Origin: Catellatospora methionotrophica
GTDB lineage: Bacteria; Actinomycetota; Actinomycetes; Mycobacteriales; Micromonosporaceae
NCBI RefSeq assembly: GCF_011297335.1
Contig: NZ_JAAOTJ010000026.1
Span: forward strand, 1-64,000
DNA: 64,000 nt
Reading direction: 5' to 3'
A model generated the notes under the pieces. It was not told where the DNA came from and searched no databases. It was given only the letters and a program-made list of their open reading frames with translations. Made by a program: the position numbers and the translations under genes. Shown one piece after another: positions 40,726 through 49,729 of this stretch (position 1 is its first letter; every line of letters begins with the position of its first letter).

Positions 40726-41844
40726 TCAGGCGGGGTCGGCGGGGCGTAGGGGGACGACGAGGTAGCGCAGGTCGACAGCCGGGTCGAGGGACGCCGCGGT
40801 GAAGGCGGTGGGGCGCAGGGCGGACTGGATCTCCAGGCGCACCTGACGGCCCGCGAAGGGGCGTAGCGCGTCGAGCAGGTAGCGGGCCTGGTACTGCCGG
40901 GTGAGCAGGTCGCCGAGCAGGTCTGCCTTCAGCGTCTCGGACGACTCGCCCGCCAGCGGGTCGCTGCCGCGCACGCACAGCTCGCCGTCGCCGAGTTCGA
41001 GGGTGACCGCGCCGCGCGGCCCGGCGTAGTGCGCGGCCCGGCCGACCGCGGCGGCCAGCGCGTCGGCGGCCACCCGTACCGTCGCCTCGGCCTGCGCGGC
41101 CAGCAGCTGGTCGAGCTGCCGGTCGGGGAAGGCCACCGCCAGACTGGCCGTGCCGACCGTCCAGCCGGGCCAGGACAGCGCGAACTGGCCAGAGTGCGCA
41201 TGGAGGGTCACCTCGCTCGCGCGGCCCGCCTGCTTGCCCAGCTCGGCCACCAGCGAGGCCGGGACCAGCACGTCCAGCTCCGTCCCCGGCACCGGCTGCC
41301 ACGCCGCGCGCGCCGCGGCGAGCCGGAAGCGGTCCGTGGCCAGCATCGAGACCACCGCGCCGACCGAGCGCATCCGCACCGCGGTGAACAGCGGGAGCGC
41401 GTCCTCGCGGGAGGCCGCACCGGCCACCGCGGCGGCGGCCCGCCAGTCCGCGCCGGTGAGCACGCCGACGGCCGCTGGTGGCTGCGGCGGGCGGGGGAAC
41501 GTATCCAGGTCGAGCCGGGGCAGCGCGAAGCGGGCCCGGTCGGTGCGCACCGCGAGCCGGGCGCCCTCGGTGCACAGCCGCAGCTGCGGCGCGTCGAGCG
41601 TGGCCACGGTGTCGGCCAGCGCGCGCCGCGACACCACCGCCTCGCCGTCGGTGTGCGCCGTCGCGGCCACCCGCACCCGCGCCCACGCCTCGCCGTCGGA
41701 CGCGGCCAGCTCCAGCCCTTCGGCGTCGGCCCGCAACAGCACCCCGGCCAGCGCGGGCTGATGCGCCCGCACCGGCAGCAGCCGCAGCAACTGCGCCGCA
41801 GCCTCGGCCAGCGCACCGGCCCCGACACTCACATCCAGCGACAT
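40726..41844 (-). CDS. DNA polymerase III beta-clamp-like protein (DnaN paralogue)
   Basis: A 372-residue protein with the three-domain repeat of the bacterial sliding clamp and the expected length. Recognisable clamp features: ATDRFRLAAARA in domain 2 and the C-terminal YLVVPLRPADPA, against the YL-[LM]-P end of true DnaN. Surrounding genes are not replication genes (no dnaA, recF or gyrB), so this is likely a second clamp rather than the main one. TAGCGT lies 6 bases before the ATG, suggesting a leaderless message. Role could be repair, translesion synthesis or regulation; unknown. Confidence 0.82.
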   Translation of the reverse strand: MSLDVSVGAGALAEAAAQLLRLLPVRAHQPALAGVLLRADAEGLELAASDGEAWARVRVAATAHTDGEAVVSRRALADTVATLDAPQLRLCTEGARLAVRTDRARFALPRLDLDTFPRPPQPPAAVGVLTGADWRAAAAVAGAASREDALPLFTAVRMRSVGAVVSMLATDRFRLAAARAAWQPVPGTELDVLVPASLVAELGKQAGRASEVTLHAHSGQFALSWPGWTVGTASLAVAFPDRQLDQLLAAQAEATVRVAADALAAAVGRAAHYAGPRGAVTLELGDGELCVRGSDPLAGESSETLKADLLGDLLTRQYQARYLLDALRPFAGRQVRLEIQSALRPTAFTAASLDPAVDLRYLVVPLRPADPA

Positions 41845-42004
41845 GCCCGCACGCTAGAGCCCGGGTACGACACCGGAGGAATCCGCGCGGCGAGGAGCGC
41901 GGCAGGGCGTCGGTAAGGACCACTGATGGCGTCGATGCGTGATCATGCGGGTGGTTCGCTCGTTGCACCTGCCGTAGCTCCCTCGACGCACGGAAGTGAG
42001 CGCG

Positions 42005-43465
42005 ATGATGGTGATCAAACGGCGTTCACTGCTCGGCGGTGCGGCGGTGGCTGGCGGGCTGTTCGCCGCCGGTCCCTTCAGCGGGTTCCTGGCCCGCGAG
42101 AGCGCGCCGCAGCCGCCGTCGCGGATCAAGCTGTCCGCCACGGCCGACCTGCGTGACGGCGTGGCGCGCCTGTGGGTGCCCGAGGGCTTCGCATACCGCT
42201 CCTTTCACGACACGGAGTGGCCGGTCGTGCTCGACGACGGCTCGCGGCTGCCGGGCAGCCACGACGGCATGGGCGCGTTCCAGGCGCCGGGCGGCAACAC
42301 GATCCTGGTACGCAACCACGAGGTCAAGGTCACCGGTTCGGCGTTCGGGCCGGGTCACGTCACGTACGACCCGGCGGCCGGGGGTGGCGCGACCACGATC
42401 GAGGTGACCCGGTTCGGCGAGGTGGTGCGCTCGTACACCAGCCTGAGCGGCACGCACACCAACTGCTGTGGCGGGCGTATGCCCTGGGGCACGTGGGTCA
42501 GCTGCGAGGAGACCGTGCACGGGCCCGACGTCGCCGGGGTCGGCAACTACCAGCTGCGCGAGCGGCACGGCTTCATCTTCGAGGTGCCCGCGCAGGGCAC
42601 GGTCGAGCCCGAGCCGATCACCGCGGCGGGGCGCTTCGCGCACGAGTCGGTGGCGTACGACCCGGAGGGCGGCGCGCTGTACCTGACCGAGGACAACTTC
42701 GCCTTCGCCAGCTGCTTCTACCGGTACCTGCCGCCGCGCGCGCCGGACCCGCTGCGGGCCGACGGGCGCGGCATCGCCGACGGGGGCAGGCTGCAGGCGC
42801 TGGCCGTGAAGGGACGCGAGCGGGCGGACCTCGCCGCCGCGCAGGAGCCCGGCGTGGTGTACCCGGTCACCTGGGTCGACATCGACGACCCGGCGCCGCG
42901 CTTCCCGTACACCGAGGGCGTGCCCGCGCCGACCAGCGAGCACAAGGCGCTGCGGTACGTGGGCGACCAGGGCCGCGACGGCGGGGCGGCGCTGTTCTCG
43001 CGCCTGGAGGGCTCCACGTACCGGCAGGGCGTCGTGTACTTCACCTCCACGCAGGGCGGCGGCCGCCCGGAGAAGGACGAGGGGCCCTTCGACAGCGGCT
43101 ACGGCAACGGCCACGGGCAGATCTGGGCGTACCACTGCGCGGAGCAGGTGCTGCGGCTGGTGTACCAGGCGCCCGCGGTCGACGGACTGGACTTCCCGGA
43201 CAACATCACCACCAGCCCCAACGGCACGCTCATCATGTGCGAGGACGGCGCGAACAACAACTACGTGCGCGGGCTCACCCGGCACGGGCAGCTGCTCGAC
43301 ATCGCGCTCAACCGCCTCACCAACCGTGCCGGGGTGTCCCGCGAGGCCGACGAGTTCGCGGGCTGCGCGTTCAGCCCCGACGGGCACACGCTGTTCGTGA
43401 ACGTGCTGGCCGTACACGGGATGACGTTCGCGATCTGGGGGCCGTGGGCGAAACTCGGGATCTGA
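42005..43465 (+). CDS. PhoX-family (DUF839) alkaline phosphatase, Tat-exported
   Basis: A 486-residue PhoX-like phosphatase, calcium-dependent and extracellular by family. The N-terminus has twin Arg in KRRSLLGGAAVAGG, followed by a hydrophobic stretch, so export by Tat is expected. Family features: HDGMGAF, RNHEV, LSGTHTNCCGGRMPWGTW, CEETVHG and DNITTSPNGTLIMCED. ATG at 42005 with GGAAGTGAG upstream; two near alternatives exist (41996, 42008). Releases phosphate from organic esters, typically under phosphate limitation; no PHO box was identified. Confidence 0.9.
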   Translation: MMVIKRRSLLGGAAVAGGLFAAGPFSGFLARESAPQPPSRIKLSATADLRDGVARLWVPEGFAYRSFHDTEWPVVLDDGSRLPGSHDGMGAFQAPGGNTILVRNHEVKVTGSAFGPGHVTYDPAAGGGATTIEVTRFGEVVRSYTSLSGTHTNCCGGRMPWGTWVSCEETVHGPDVAGVGNYQLRERHGFIFEVPAQGTVEPEPITAAGRFAHESVAYDPEGGALYLTEDNFAFASCFYRYLPPRAPDPLRADGRGIADGGRLQALAVKGRERADLAAAQEPGVVYPVTWVDIDDPAPRFPYTEGVPAPTSEHKALRYVGDQGRDGGAALFSRLEGSTYRQGVVYFTSTQGGGRPEKDEGPFDSGYGNGHGQIWAYHCAEQVLRLVYQAPAVDGLDFPDNITTSPNGTLIMCEDGANNNYVRGLTRHGQLLDIALNRLTNRAGVSREADEFAGCAFSPDGHTLFVNVLAVHGMTFAIWGPWAKLGI

Positions 43466-43543
43466 GCGCGGGCCACGCTCAGCCCCGGCGACGGGCCTGG
43501 AAAACGGCTATGTGCGCAGGTCCAATTGCGAGATCATCGACGT

Positions 43544-44626
43544 ATGGGCACTCTGCCACAGCTGTCGACCAACCTCACCCTTGATGACTCCGACACTCCT
43601 CGGGACGTCGTCGACGCGATGATCCTCGCCCCGTTCAGCACGGGCGAGCAGCCGTACGCCCACACCGCCCGCCTGCCCCGCGTCCGCAAGGACGCCGACC
43701 TGCTGCCCCAGGAGGGGCGGGTGCTGCGGGTGGCCACCGACGACGGTCTGCGCAGCCACCTGGCCGCCGGCGACGGCTGGACGCTGCGCGCCGCGCGCTG
43801 GCGTGGCGGCGTCGCCGAGGTCACCGTCACCGCGACCACCGAGGAGCTGGCGCTGCGCATCCTCGACGCCGCCACGCGCAACGCGCGCGAGGACCACGTC
43901 GAGCGCGCCGACACGGTGCCGATGGGCTTCTGGCACCACTCGGCCAAGCGCGGCGCGCAGCGCAGCACCCGGCCGATCACCACACCGTCGTGGGAGGCGA
44001 TCCGGGACAACTACTCCGCCGACGTCGCGGGCTCGCTGGAGCGCCTGATGACGCTCACCCCGGACTCGATCAGCGGCCGCCTGCTGCTGCTGCACGGCGT
44101 GCCCGGCACCGGTAAGACCACCGCGCTGCGCGCGCTCGCCCGGGCGTGGTCGTCGTGGTGCCAGGTCGACTGCGTACTCGACCCGGAGCACCTGTTCCAC
44201 GACTCCAGCTACCTGATGGAGGTCGCCATCGGCGACGACGAGTCCGAGGAGCGGCGCTGGCGGCTGCTGCTGGTCGAGGACTGCGACGAGCTGATCTCCT
44301 CGGCGGCGAAGGCGTCCAGCGGCCAGGCGCTGTCGCGCCTGCTCAACCTGACCGACGGGCTGCTCGCCCAGGGCCGTGACGTGCTCGTGGGCCTGACCAC
44401 CAACGAACCGCTGAACAAGCTGCACCCGGCCGTGGTCAGGCCGGGCCGCTGCCTGGCCCAGATCGAGGTCGGCCCGCTGCCCTTCGCGCAGGCCAGCGCC
44501 TGGCTGGGCAGCACCGTGGGCCTCAGCTCGTCCGGCGCGACGCTGGCGGAGCTGTTCGCCATCCAGCGCGGCGACCGCGACCTCGTCCAGCTCACCCCCG
44601 AACCCTCCACCGGCTGCTACCTGTGA
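43544..44626 (+). CDS. AAA ATPase with N-terminal DUF5925-type domain
   Basis: A 360-residue protein. Residues ~1-160 are an uncharacterised N-terminal domain (DUF5925 by pattern). The AAA core has Walker A GVPGTGKTT (~182-190), Walker B LLLVEDCDEL, and sensor-like VGLTTNEPLNKLHPAVVRPGR, resembling AAA+ remodelling ATPases. Partner unknown. GATCAT lies 6 bases before the ATG, consistent with a leaderless start. The helicase-nuclease gene begins 88 bases downstream on the same strand, so the two might act together. Confidence 0.85.
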   Translation: MGTLPQLSTNLTLDDSDTPRDVVDAMILAPFSTGEQPYAHTARLPRVRKDADLLPQEGRVLRVATDDGLRSHLAAGDGWTLRAARWRGGVAEVTVTATTEELALRILDAATRNAREDHVERADTVPMGFWHHSAKRGAQRSTRPITTPSWEAIRDNYSADVAGSLERLMTLTPDSISGRLLLLHGVPGTGKTTALRALARAWSSWCQVDCVLDPEHLFHDSSYLMEVAIGDDESEERRWRLLLVEDCDELISSAAKASSGQALSRLLNLTDGLLAQGRDVLVGLTTNEPLNKLHPAVVRPGRCLAQIEVGPLPFAQASAWLGSTVGLSSSGATLAELFAIQRGDRDLVQLTPEPSTGCYL

Positions 44627-44714
44627 GCTGCGCGCCGCGCGAGCTCGACGGCAGGGTGTGATTGCTTTCGGTGGGGCGCTTGGCGGGGGTGCGGGAGTCT
44701 GCGATCGTTGGGCC

Positions 44715-47700
44715 GTGACCGTGTCCGACAGTGTTCCGCAGTTGCCGCAGCCGTCCCATGTCGCGCTCGCCACCAGGCGGTGGGCGGACGCGCTGGTGGA
44801 CGACTCCGGGCGTAACCAGCTGGCGTACTACCGCGATCTGCGGGCCGGGACGCTGCGGCTGGACACCGCGCGGCCGGAGGCGGTGACCGTGCTGACCGCC
44901 GGGCGCACCGTCACGCTGCGTCAGCTGTTCCCCGACGACGTCGCGCACGCCGACGCGATGCGGCGCACGCGCACGATCCGGACCCGGATGCGCACGCTGG
45001 CCGAGGAGCGCGGCGTCGACGTCGGCTACCTGGCCAGCGGGATCGCGAGCTGGTGGGAGGCGGACCGGACGCCGCGCTCGCCCGTGCTGCTGCACCGGCT
45101 GACGGTGCGGACCACCTCGGCCGCCGAGACCGACTTCGCGCTGACCCTGGACACGGAGCCGACGGTCAACCCGGTGCTGCTGTTCAAGCTGTTCAAGGAG
45201 CACCGGCTCGACATCGACCCGGAGACGCTGCTCGACGCGCTGCCGGACGGCCCGTACGATCCGGCGCCGCTGTTCGAGCAGCTGGCCAAGGCGGCCCAGG
45301 ACGTACGCGGGTTCACGGTCGGCCCGGAGCTGCTGGTCGGCACGTTCCTGTACGAGAAGCTGCCGATGGTCGCCGACATCACCGAGCACAGCGAGCTGCT
45401 GGAGAGCAGCGAGGTCATCGCCGCGCTGGCGGGCGACCCGCGGGCGCTGAGCGAGCTGTACGCGACCGCGCCGGTCGAACCGGACGCGCCGGACCGGCTG
45501 CCGCCGGGCGACGAGTTCCTGGTGCTGGACGCCGACTCGTCGCAGAGCTACGCGGTCAACGCGGCCGTGGCCGGGCACCACCTGGTGGTCAAGGGGCCGC
45601 CGGGGACCGGCAAGAGCCAGACCATCGCCAACATGATCATGGCGTTGGCGGCGCGCGGGCGCACGGCGCTGTTCGTGGCCGAGAAGCGGGCCGCGATCGA
45701 CGCGGTGCTGGACCGGCTCAACCAGGTCGGCCTCGACGACCTGGTGCAGAACCTGCACGGAGACCAGAGCAGCCGCCGGGAGCTGGCGCGGGCGCTGGAC
45801 TCGCGGCTGCAGCGGGCCCGCCACGAGACCCGGCCGACGACCGAGGACACCGACCGCAGCCTGCTCGACGCGCGCGGCGCGCTGGCCGCCCACCACGCGG
45901 CGCTGCACACCAAGCACGACCCGTGGGGCCTGTCGATGTTCGAGCTGCAGTCGCGGCTGCTGGGCGTCAGCCCCGCCGACATGACGCCGCAGCGCTGGTC
46001 CGGCGACGACCTGGCCCGCCTCGACGCGCCGACCGCGGCCCGGCTGCGCGCCGCGGTCACGGAGCTGGCACAGCTCGGCGCGTTCGACGCCGAGCCCGGA
46101 CCGGGGCCGTGGGTGCGTTCCACGATTCCCGACCGGGCCGCCGCCCAGCTGGCGTACGCGCTGGCGGGTCAGGCCGCGACCACCCTGGCACCGGCGCGGC
46201 AGCGGCTGACCGCGCTCGCCGCGCAACTGGGCCTGTCGGTGCCGGGCACGCTGGGTTCGGCGCAGAAGATGGCCGCGCTGCTGTCGGAGGTCGACGCGAC
46301 GCTGCGGCGGCTGCGCCCGGAGGCGTACGCCGCGGACCTGGCCGCCTGGGTGACCGCGTCGCAGACCGGCCCCGACCGCGCCAGCATGAGCTTCTGGCAG
46401 CGCCGCAAGCTGCTCAAGCAGATCCGGGCGCACTGGATCGCACCCGGCCGCCCGAGCACCGCCGAGCTGCACCAGGCCGCCGTCGCCGCCGCCGACGAGC
46501 TGGCCCGCTGGCGCGTGGTCAGCCGCGACGGGCAGCCGCCGCGCACCAGCCCGTCGGCCGCCGCCTCGCTGGCCGTGTTCGCCGAGTTCGCCGGGGCCCT
46601 GGAGTCGCTGCGCGGGTACGTGCCGGTCGACAACGACGACCTCACGCTGCTGCAACCGGAGCTGGACCGGCTCGCCGGCGACCAGGCCGACCTGCTGCGC
46701 ACCGCGCGCCGCAACGAGCTGGCCGCGTCGCTGGTCGAGTGGCGGGCCCGGCGGCTGCTGGACGAGTTGGCCGCGCGCGGCGTCGGCGGCGACACCGCCC
46801 GCGCCGGGGCCGCGTTCGACCACGCGTGGCTGAGCTCGGTGCTGGAGCACGTGCGGTTCACCGACGAGCACCTGTCCACGTTCCACGGCGCTGCCCTGCA
46901 CGCGGCGGTGACCTCGTTCCACACCGCCGACGCCGCGCACATCACCGCCGCCGCGCAGCGGGTGCGGCACCTGGCCGCCCGCAACCTGATGGCGGTGCTC
47001 GACGAGTTCCCCGACCAGCAGCAGCTGGTCCGCCGCGAGGCCGCGAAGAAGGCCCGCCACCTGCCGGTGCGCAAACTGTTCGAGCAGGCCCCGGACGCGC
47101 TGACCGCGCTCAAGCCGTGCTGGGCGATGAGCCCGCTGCTGGTCAGCCAGGTGCTGCCGGCGCGGGTGCTGTTCGACGTGGTCATCTTCGACGAGGCCAG
47201 CCAGGTCGAGCCGGTCGACGGCGTGCCCGCGATCATGCGCGGCCGCCAGGTCGTGGTCGCCGGGGACGAGCACCAGCTGCCGCCGACGAACTTCTTCCAG
47301 CGCGCCGACGGCGACGCCGACACCCCCGACGACGGCACCGCGCTCGGCGACGACGTCGAGTCGCTGCTGCAGGCGTTCGCGCACACCCTGCCGCTGCCGC
47401 AGGTACGGCACCTGGCCTGGCACTACCGCAGCCGCGACGAGCGGCTGATCGCGTTCTCCGACCGTCATGTGTACGCCCCGAACGGCAACGCGCTGACCAC
47501 GTTCCCGGGCGCGGACGCCGGCGACTGCATCAGCCACGTGCTGGTCACCGGCGAGGCCGACCCGGACGCCTCCGCCGAGAGCGGCAGCGCCGAGGTGCGC
47601 CGGGTGGTGGAGCTGATCCTCGCCCACGCCGCGCAGCGGCCCGCCGAGTCGCTGGGCGTGATCACCATGGGCATCACCCACGCCGAGCGCGTCGACGCGG

Positions 47701-48701
47701 CGCTGCGCCGGGCGCTGGCCACCCGCCCGGAACTGGAGCCGTACTTCTCCGAGCACGGGCACGAGCCGTTCTTCGTCAAGAACATCGAGCGGGTGCAGGG
47801 CGACGAACGCGACGCGGTGATCCTGACCGTCGGTTACCCCAAGGGCCTGGACGGGCGGATGCTGTACCGGTTCGGGCCGCTGAACACCAAGGGCGGCCAC
47901 CGGCGGCTCAACGTGGCGATCACCCGCGCGCGCCGCCGGATGACCGTGGTCAGCTCGTTCACCCACCTGGACATGGACCCGCAGCGGCTGCGGGCCGAGG
48001 GCGCGGTGATGCTGCGCGACTTCCTGGCGTACGCGTCCTCCGGCGGCCGCCGCGAGTCGCTGGCCGCGGTCACCGCCCCGGCGCTGAACCCGTTCGAGGC
48101 CGACGTGCTGGCCAAGCTCACCGCGGCGGGCATCCCGCTGGTGGTGCAGCACGGTGTCGGCGGGCATCGCATCGACTTCGCGGCGACCCACCCCGACGAC
48201 CCGGAGCGGCTGGTGCTGGCGATCGAGGCCGACGGGGCGTCGTATCACGCTTCGCCGACGGTGCGCGACCGCGACCGGCTGCGCCAGCAGCACCTGGAGC
48301 GGCTGGGCTGGCGCTTCCACCGGATCTGGTCCACCGACTGGATGCGCCAGCGCGAAGTGGAGATCGCCAAGGCGCGGGCCGTGTACGACCTGGCGGTGTC
48401 GGAGTCGGCCGGGCTGCCGATGGACACCGTCGCCGACGGCGTCACCCTGCGGCTGCCCTCGGCGACCCCGCGCAGCCTGCCCAAGCCCGAGCTGCCGCCG
48501 ACCGCGCAGATCACCGAGGTGCCGCGCCAGACGCTGGTGGACCTGGTCCGCTGGATCGAGAGCGACGGCCTCAACCGCACCGAGGACGAGGTCGTCGCCG
48601 AGGCCACCACCGAGCTGGGCTTCGCCCGCCGCGGGCCGCGCATCACCGAGACGCTGCGCCAGGTCCGCCGCGAGACGATCGAGGGCGGCGCTACTTCTTG
48701 A
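44715..48701 (+). CDS. DUF4011-type superfamily I helicase fused to a Vsr/MTES_1575-like nuclease
   Basis: A 1,328-residue DNA/RNA helicase. The N-terminus has the DUF4011 pattern (RWADALVDDSGRNQLAYYR). Walker A is GPPGTGKSQ (~294), motif II is IFDEASQ (~824), motif III GDEHQLPP, motif V QGDERDAV and motif VI NVAITRARRR. The C-terminus (~1120-1220) carries HRIDFA and EADG followed by RDRDRLRQQHLERLGW, the pattern of Vsr-like/MTES_1575 restriction-endonuclease folds. Such fusions occur in antiphage defence and DNA repair. The GTG start is the likely one; GTG 44721 is an alternative. It overlaps the convergent Nudix gene by 11 bases. Confidence 0.88.
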   Translation: MTVSDSVPQLPQPSHVALATRRWADALVDDSGRNQLAYYRDLRAGTLRLDTARPEAVTVLTAGRTVTLRQLFPDDVAHADAMRRTRTIRTRMRTLAEERGVDVGYLASGIASWWEADRTPRSPVLLHRLTVRTTSAAETDFALTLDTEPTVNPVLLFKLFKEHRLDIDPETLLDALPDGPYDPAPLFEQLAKAAQDVRGFTVGPELLVGTFLYEKLPMVADITEHSELLESSEVIAALAGDPRALSELYATAPVEPDAPDRLPPGDEFLVLDADSSQSYAVNAAVAGHHLVVKGPPGTGKSQTIANMIMALAARGRTALFVAEKRAAIDAVLDRLNQVGLDDLVQNLHGDQSSRRELARALDSRLQRARHETRPTTEDTDRSLLDARGALAAHHAALHTKHDPWGLSMFELQSRLLGVSPADMTPQRWSGDDLARLDAPTAARLRAAVTELAQLGAFDAEPGPGPWVRSTIPDRAAAQLAYALAGQAATTLAPARQRLTALAAQLGLSVPGTLGSAQKMAALLSEVDATLRRLRPEAYAADLAAWVTASQTGPDRASMSFWQRRKLLKQIRAHWIAPGRPSTAELHQAAVAAADELARWRVVSRDGQPPRTSPSAAASLAVFAEFAGALESLRGYVPVDNDDLTLLQPELDRLAGDQADLLRTARRNELAASLVEWRARRLLDELAARGVGGDTARAGAAFDHAWLSSVLEHVRFTDEHLSTFHGAALHAAVTSFHTADAAHITAAAQRVRHLAARNLMAVLDEFPDQQQLVRREAAKKARHLPVRKLFEQAPDALTALKPCWAMSPLLVSQVLPARVLFDVVIFDEASQVEPVDGVPAIMRGRQVVVAGDEHQLPPTNFFQRADGDADTPDDGTALGDDVESLLQAFAHTLPLPQVRHLAWHYRSRDERLIAFSDRHVYAPNGNALTTFPGADAGDCISHVLVTGEADPDASAESGSAEVRRVVELILAHAAQRPAESLGVITMGITHAERVDAALRRALATRPELEPYFSEHGHEPFFVKNIERVQGDERDAVILTVGYPKGLDGRMLYRFGPLNTKGGHRRLNVAITRARRRMTVVSSFTHLDMDPQRLRAEGAVMLRDFLAYASSGGRRESLAAVTAPALNPFEADVLAKLTAAGIPLVVQHGVGGHRIDFAATHPDDPERLVLAIEADGASYHASPTVRDRDRLRQQHLERLGWRFHRIWSTDWMRQREVEIAKARAVYDLAVSESAGLPMDTVADGVTLRLPSATPRSLPKPELPPTAQITEVPRQTLVDLVRWIESDGLNRTEDEVVAEATTELGFARRGPRITETLRQVRRETIEGGATS

Positions 48702-49113
48702 CGGCGGTGCGCAGCACGTCGCGCACCGCGTCGAGCATGGGGATCTGATCGAGCTCGGCGGCGCTGTGCCAGCTCGGCTCGACCATGATGCCGTCGGGCT
48801 GGGGACGCAGCTCCCCGCCGAGCACGGTCACGCCGTACAGCATGAACACGCCGTGGAAGTCGATGCCGCCGGTCAGCTGCCGGTGGTCGGAGCCGACCTC
48901 CAGTAGCCCGTCGACGCGCACCTCCAGCCCGGTGGTCTCGGCGAACTCGCGCACGACCGTCTCGGCCGGGTGCTCGCCGTGCTCGATGGTGCCGCCGGGC
49001 GGCATCCACTTGCCGAGGTCCCCGTGGGCGCTGCGGCCGATCTGCACGAGCAGCACGGTGTCGCCCTCGCGGGCCAACCCGTACGCCGAGACCCGCTGCC
49101 ATTGCCTGACCAT
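48691..49113 (-). CDS. Nudix hydrolase with variant box
   Basis: About 140 residues. The Nudix box reads GGTIEHGE, seven residues, REFAETTGL, so the second Glu of the REUxEE core is Thr. That Glu normally helps bind metal, so activity may differ. Start is uncertain: ATG 49113 (MVRQWQRVSAYG), GTG 49119 or ATG 49137. It overlaps the end of the helicase gene by 11 bases on the opposite strand. Confidence 0.82.
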   Translation of the reverse strand: MVRQWQRVSAYGLAREGDTVLLVQIGRSAHGDLGKWMPPGGTIEHGEHPAETVVREFAETTGLEVRVDGLLEVGSDHRQLTGGIDFHGVFMLYGVTVLGGELRPQPDGIMVEPSWHSAAELDQIPMLDAVRDVLRTAVKK

Positions 49114-49227
49114 CGTCACGAGGAGAAAGCCTGCCATGTTCTCGCGCGGTCGCACAGATGGTCGAACCGCCGATTCGCCCCACGAAACGCTTGTTCCTGC
49201 TCACACCCGCCGCGACTTTTGCGTCTT

Positions 49228-49288
49228 GATCGCTGTTCGCGGGCGGAAAGCGTGGCCTGACCGCACTTTCTGACCGGAAACGGCGATC
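49228..49288. repeat. 61-bp imperfect palindromic repeat, copy 2
   Basis: Same length and ends (GATCGCTGT ... GATC) as the copy at 10825-10885. Inner matching blocks include GAAAG, GACC, CACTTT and TGACCG. Pairing between its halves is weaker than in copy 1. It lies in the gap upstream of the Imm51-like gene. Confidence 0.7.
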
Positions 49289-49376
49289 ATCGCTGGTGCT
49301 TCACCGGTTCGGAGGAGGTGAAGTCGGCCTTTCGGCGAAAACGCGATGGCATACGCCAAGGCCTATGCTCGCGGAC

Positions 49377-49724
49377 ATGGCACGTGACCCCGACTTCGAC
49401 CCCTGCGAGCTGGTCGAGCACGACTCCGGTGAGTTCAGCCTGACCTTCGACGACTTCGACGACTATGTGGACATCTTCGACGAGCAGGGCTGGCTCGGCA
49501 ACGGCTACGCCTGGGAGGGCGTGGTGCAGGTGCTACTGACCGACCGCGCGCCGCAAGTGCTCGACCAGGTCGAGTTCGACTCCGAGGCCGACCTGTTCTC
49601 GGTGCGCGCCGCCGACACCGAGCCGCTGCTGGAGGTGGCCGCGACCATCCGCGACGCAATCGTCGACCTCGACGTGCTGGCCGACGCCATCACCCGCGCC
49701 GAGGAGCAGGGCCTGCTCGACTGA
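49377..49724 (+). CDS. Imm51-like immunity protein
   Basis: A 115-residue acidic protein (many Asp/Glu). The pattern HDSGEFSLTFDD followed by GWLGNGYAWEGVVQVLL resembles Imm51 proteins, which neutralise toxins of polymorphic toxin systems. No toxin gene lies next to it. TATGCT lies 7 bases before the ATG and no ribosome site is present, so a leaderless transcript is likely. A second ATG lies 12 bases upstream. Family call is from the motif pattern only. Confidence 0.65.
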   Translation: MARDPDFDPCELVEHDSGEFSLTFDDFDDYVDIFDEQGWLGNGYAWEGVVQVLLTDRAPQVLDQVEFDSEADLFSVRAADTEPLLEVAATIRDAIVDLDVLADAITRAEEQGLLD

Positions 49725-49729
49725 ACCCG

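Noticed and set aside
44592-48320. A 1,242-codon open frame on the minus strand opposite the helicase
   Set aside because: Antisense shadow of the DUF4011 helicase; low-complexity Arg/Gln/Val translation and no start signals.
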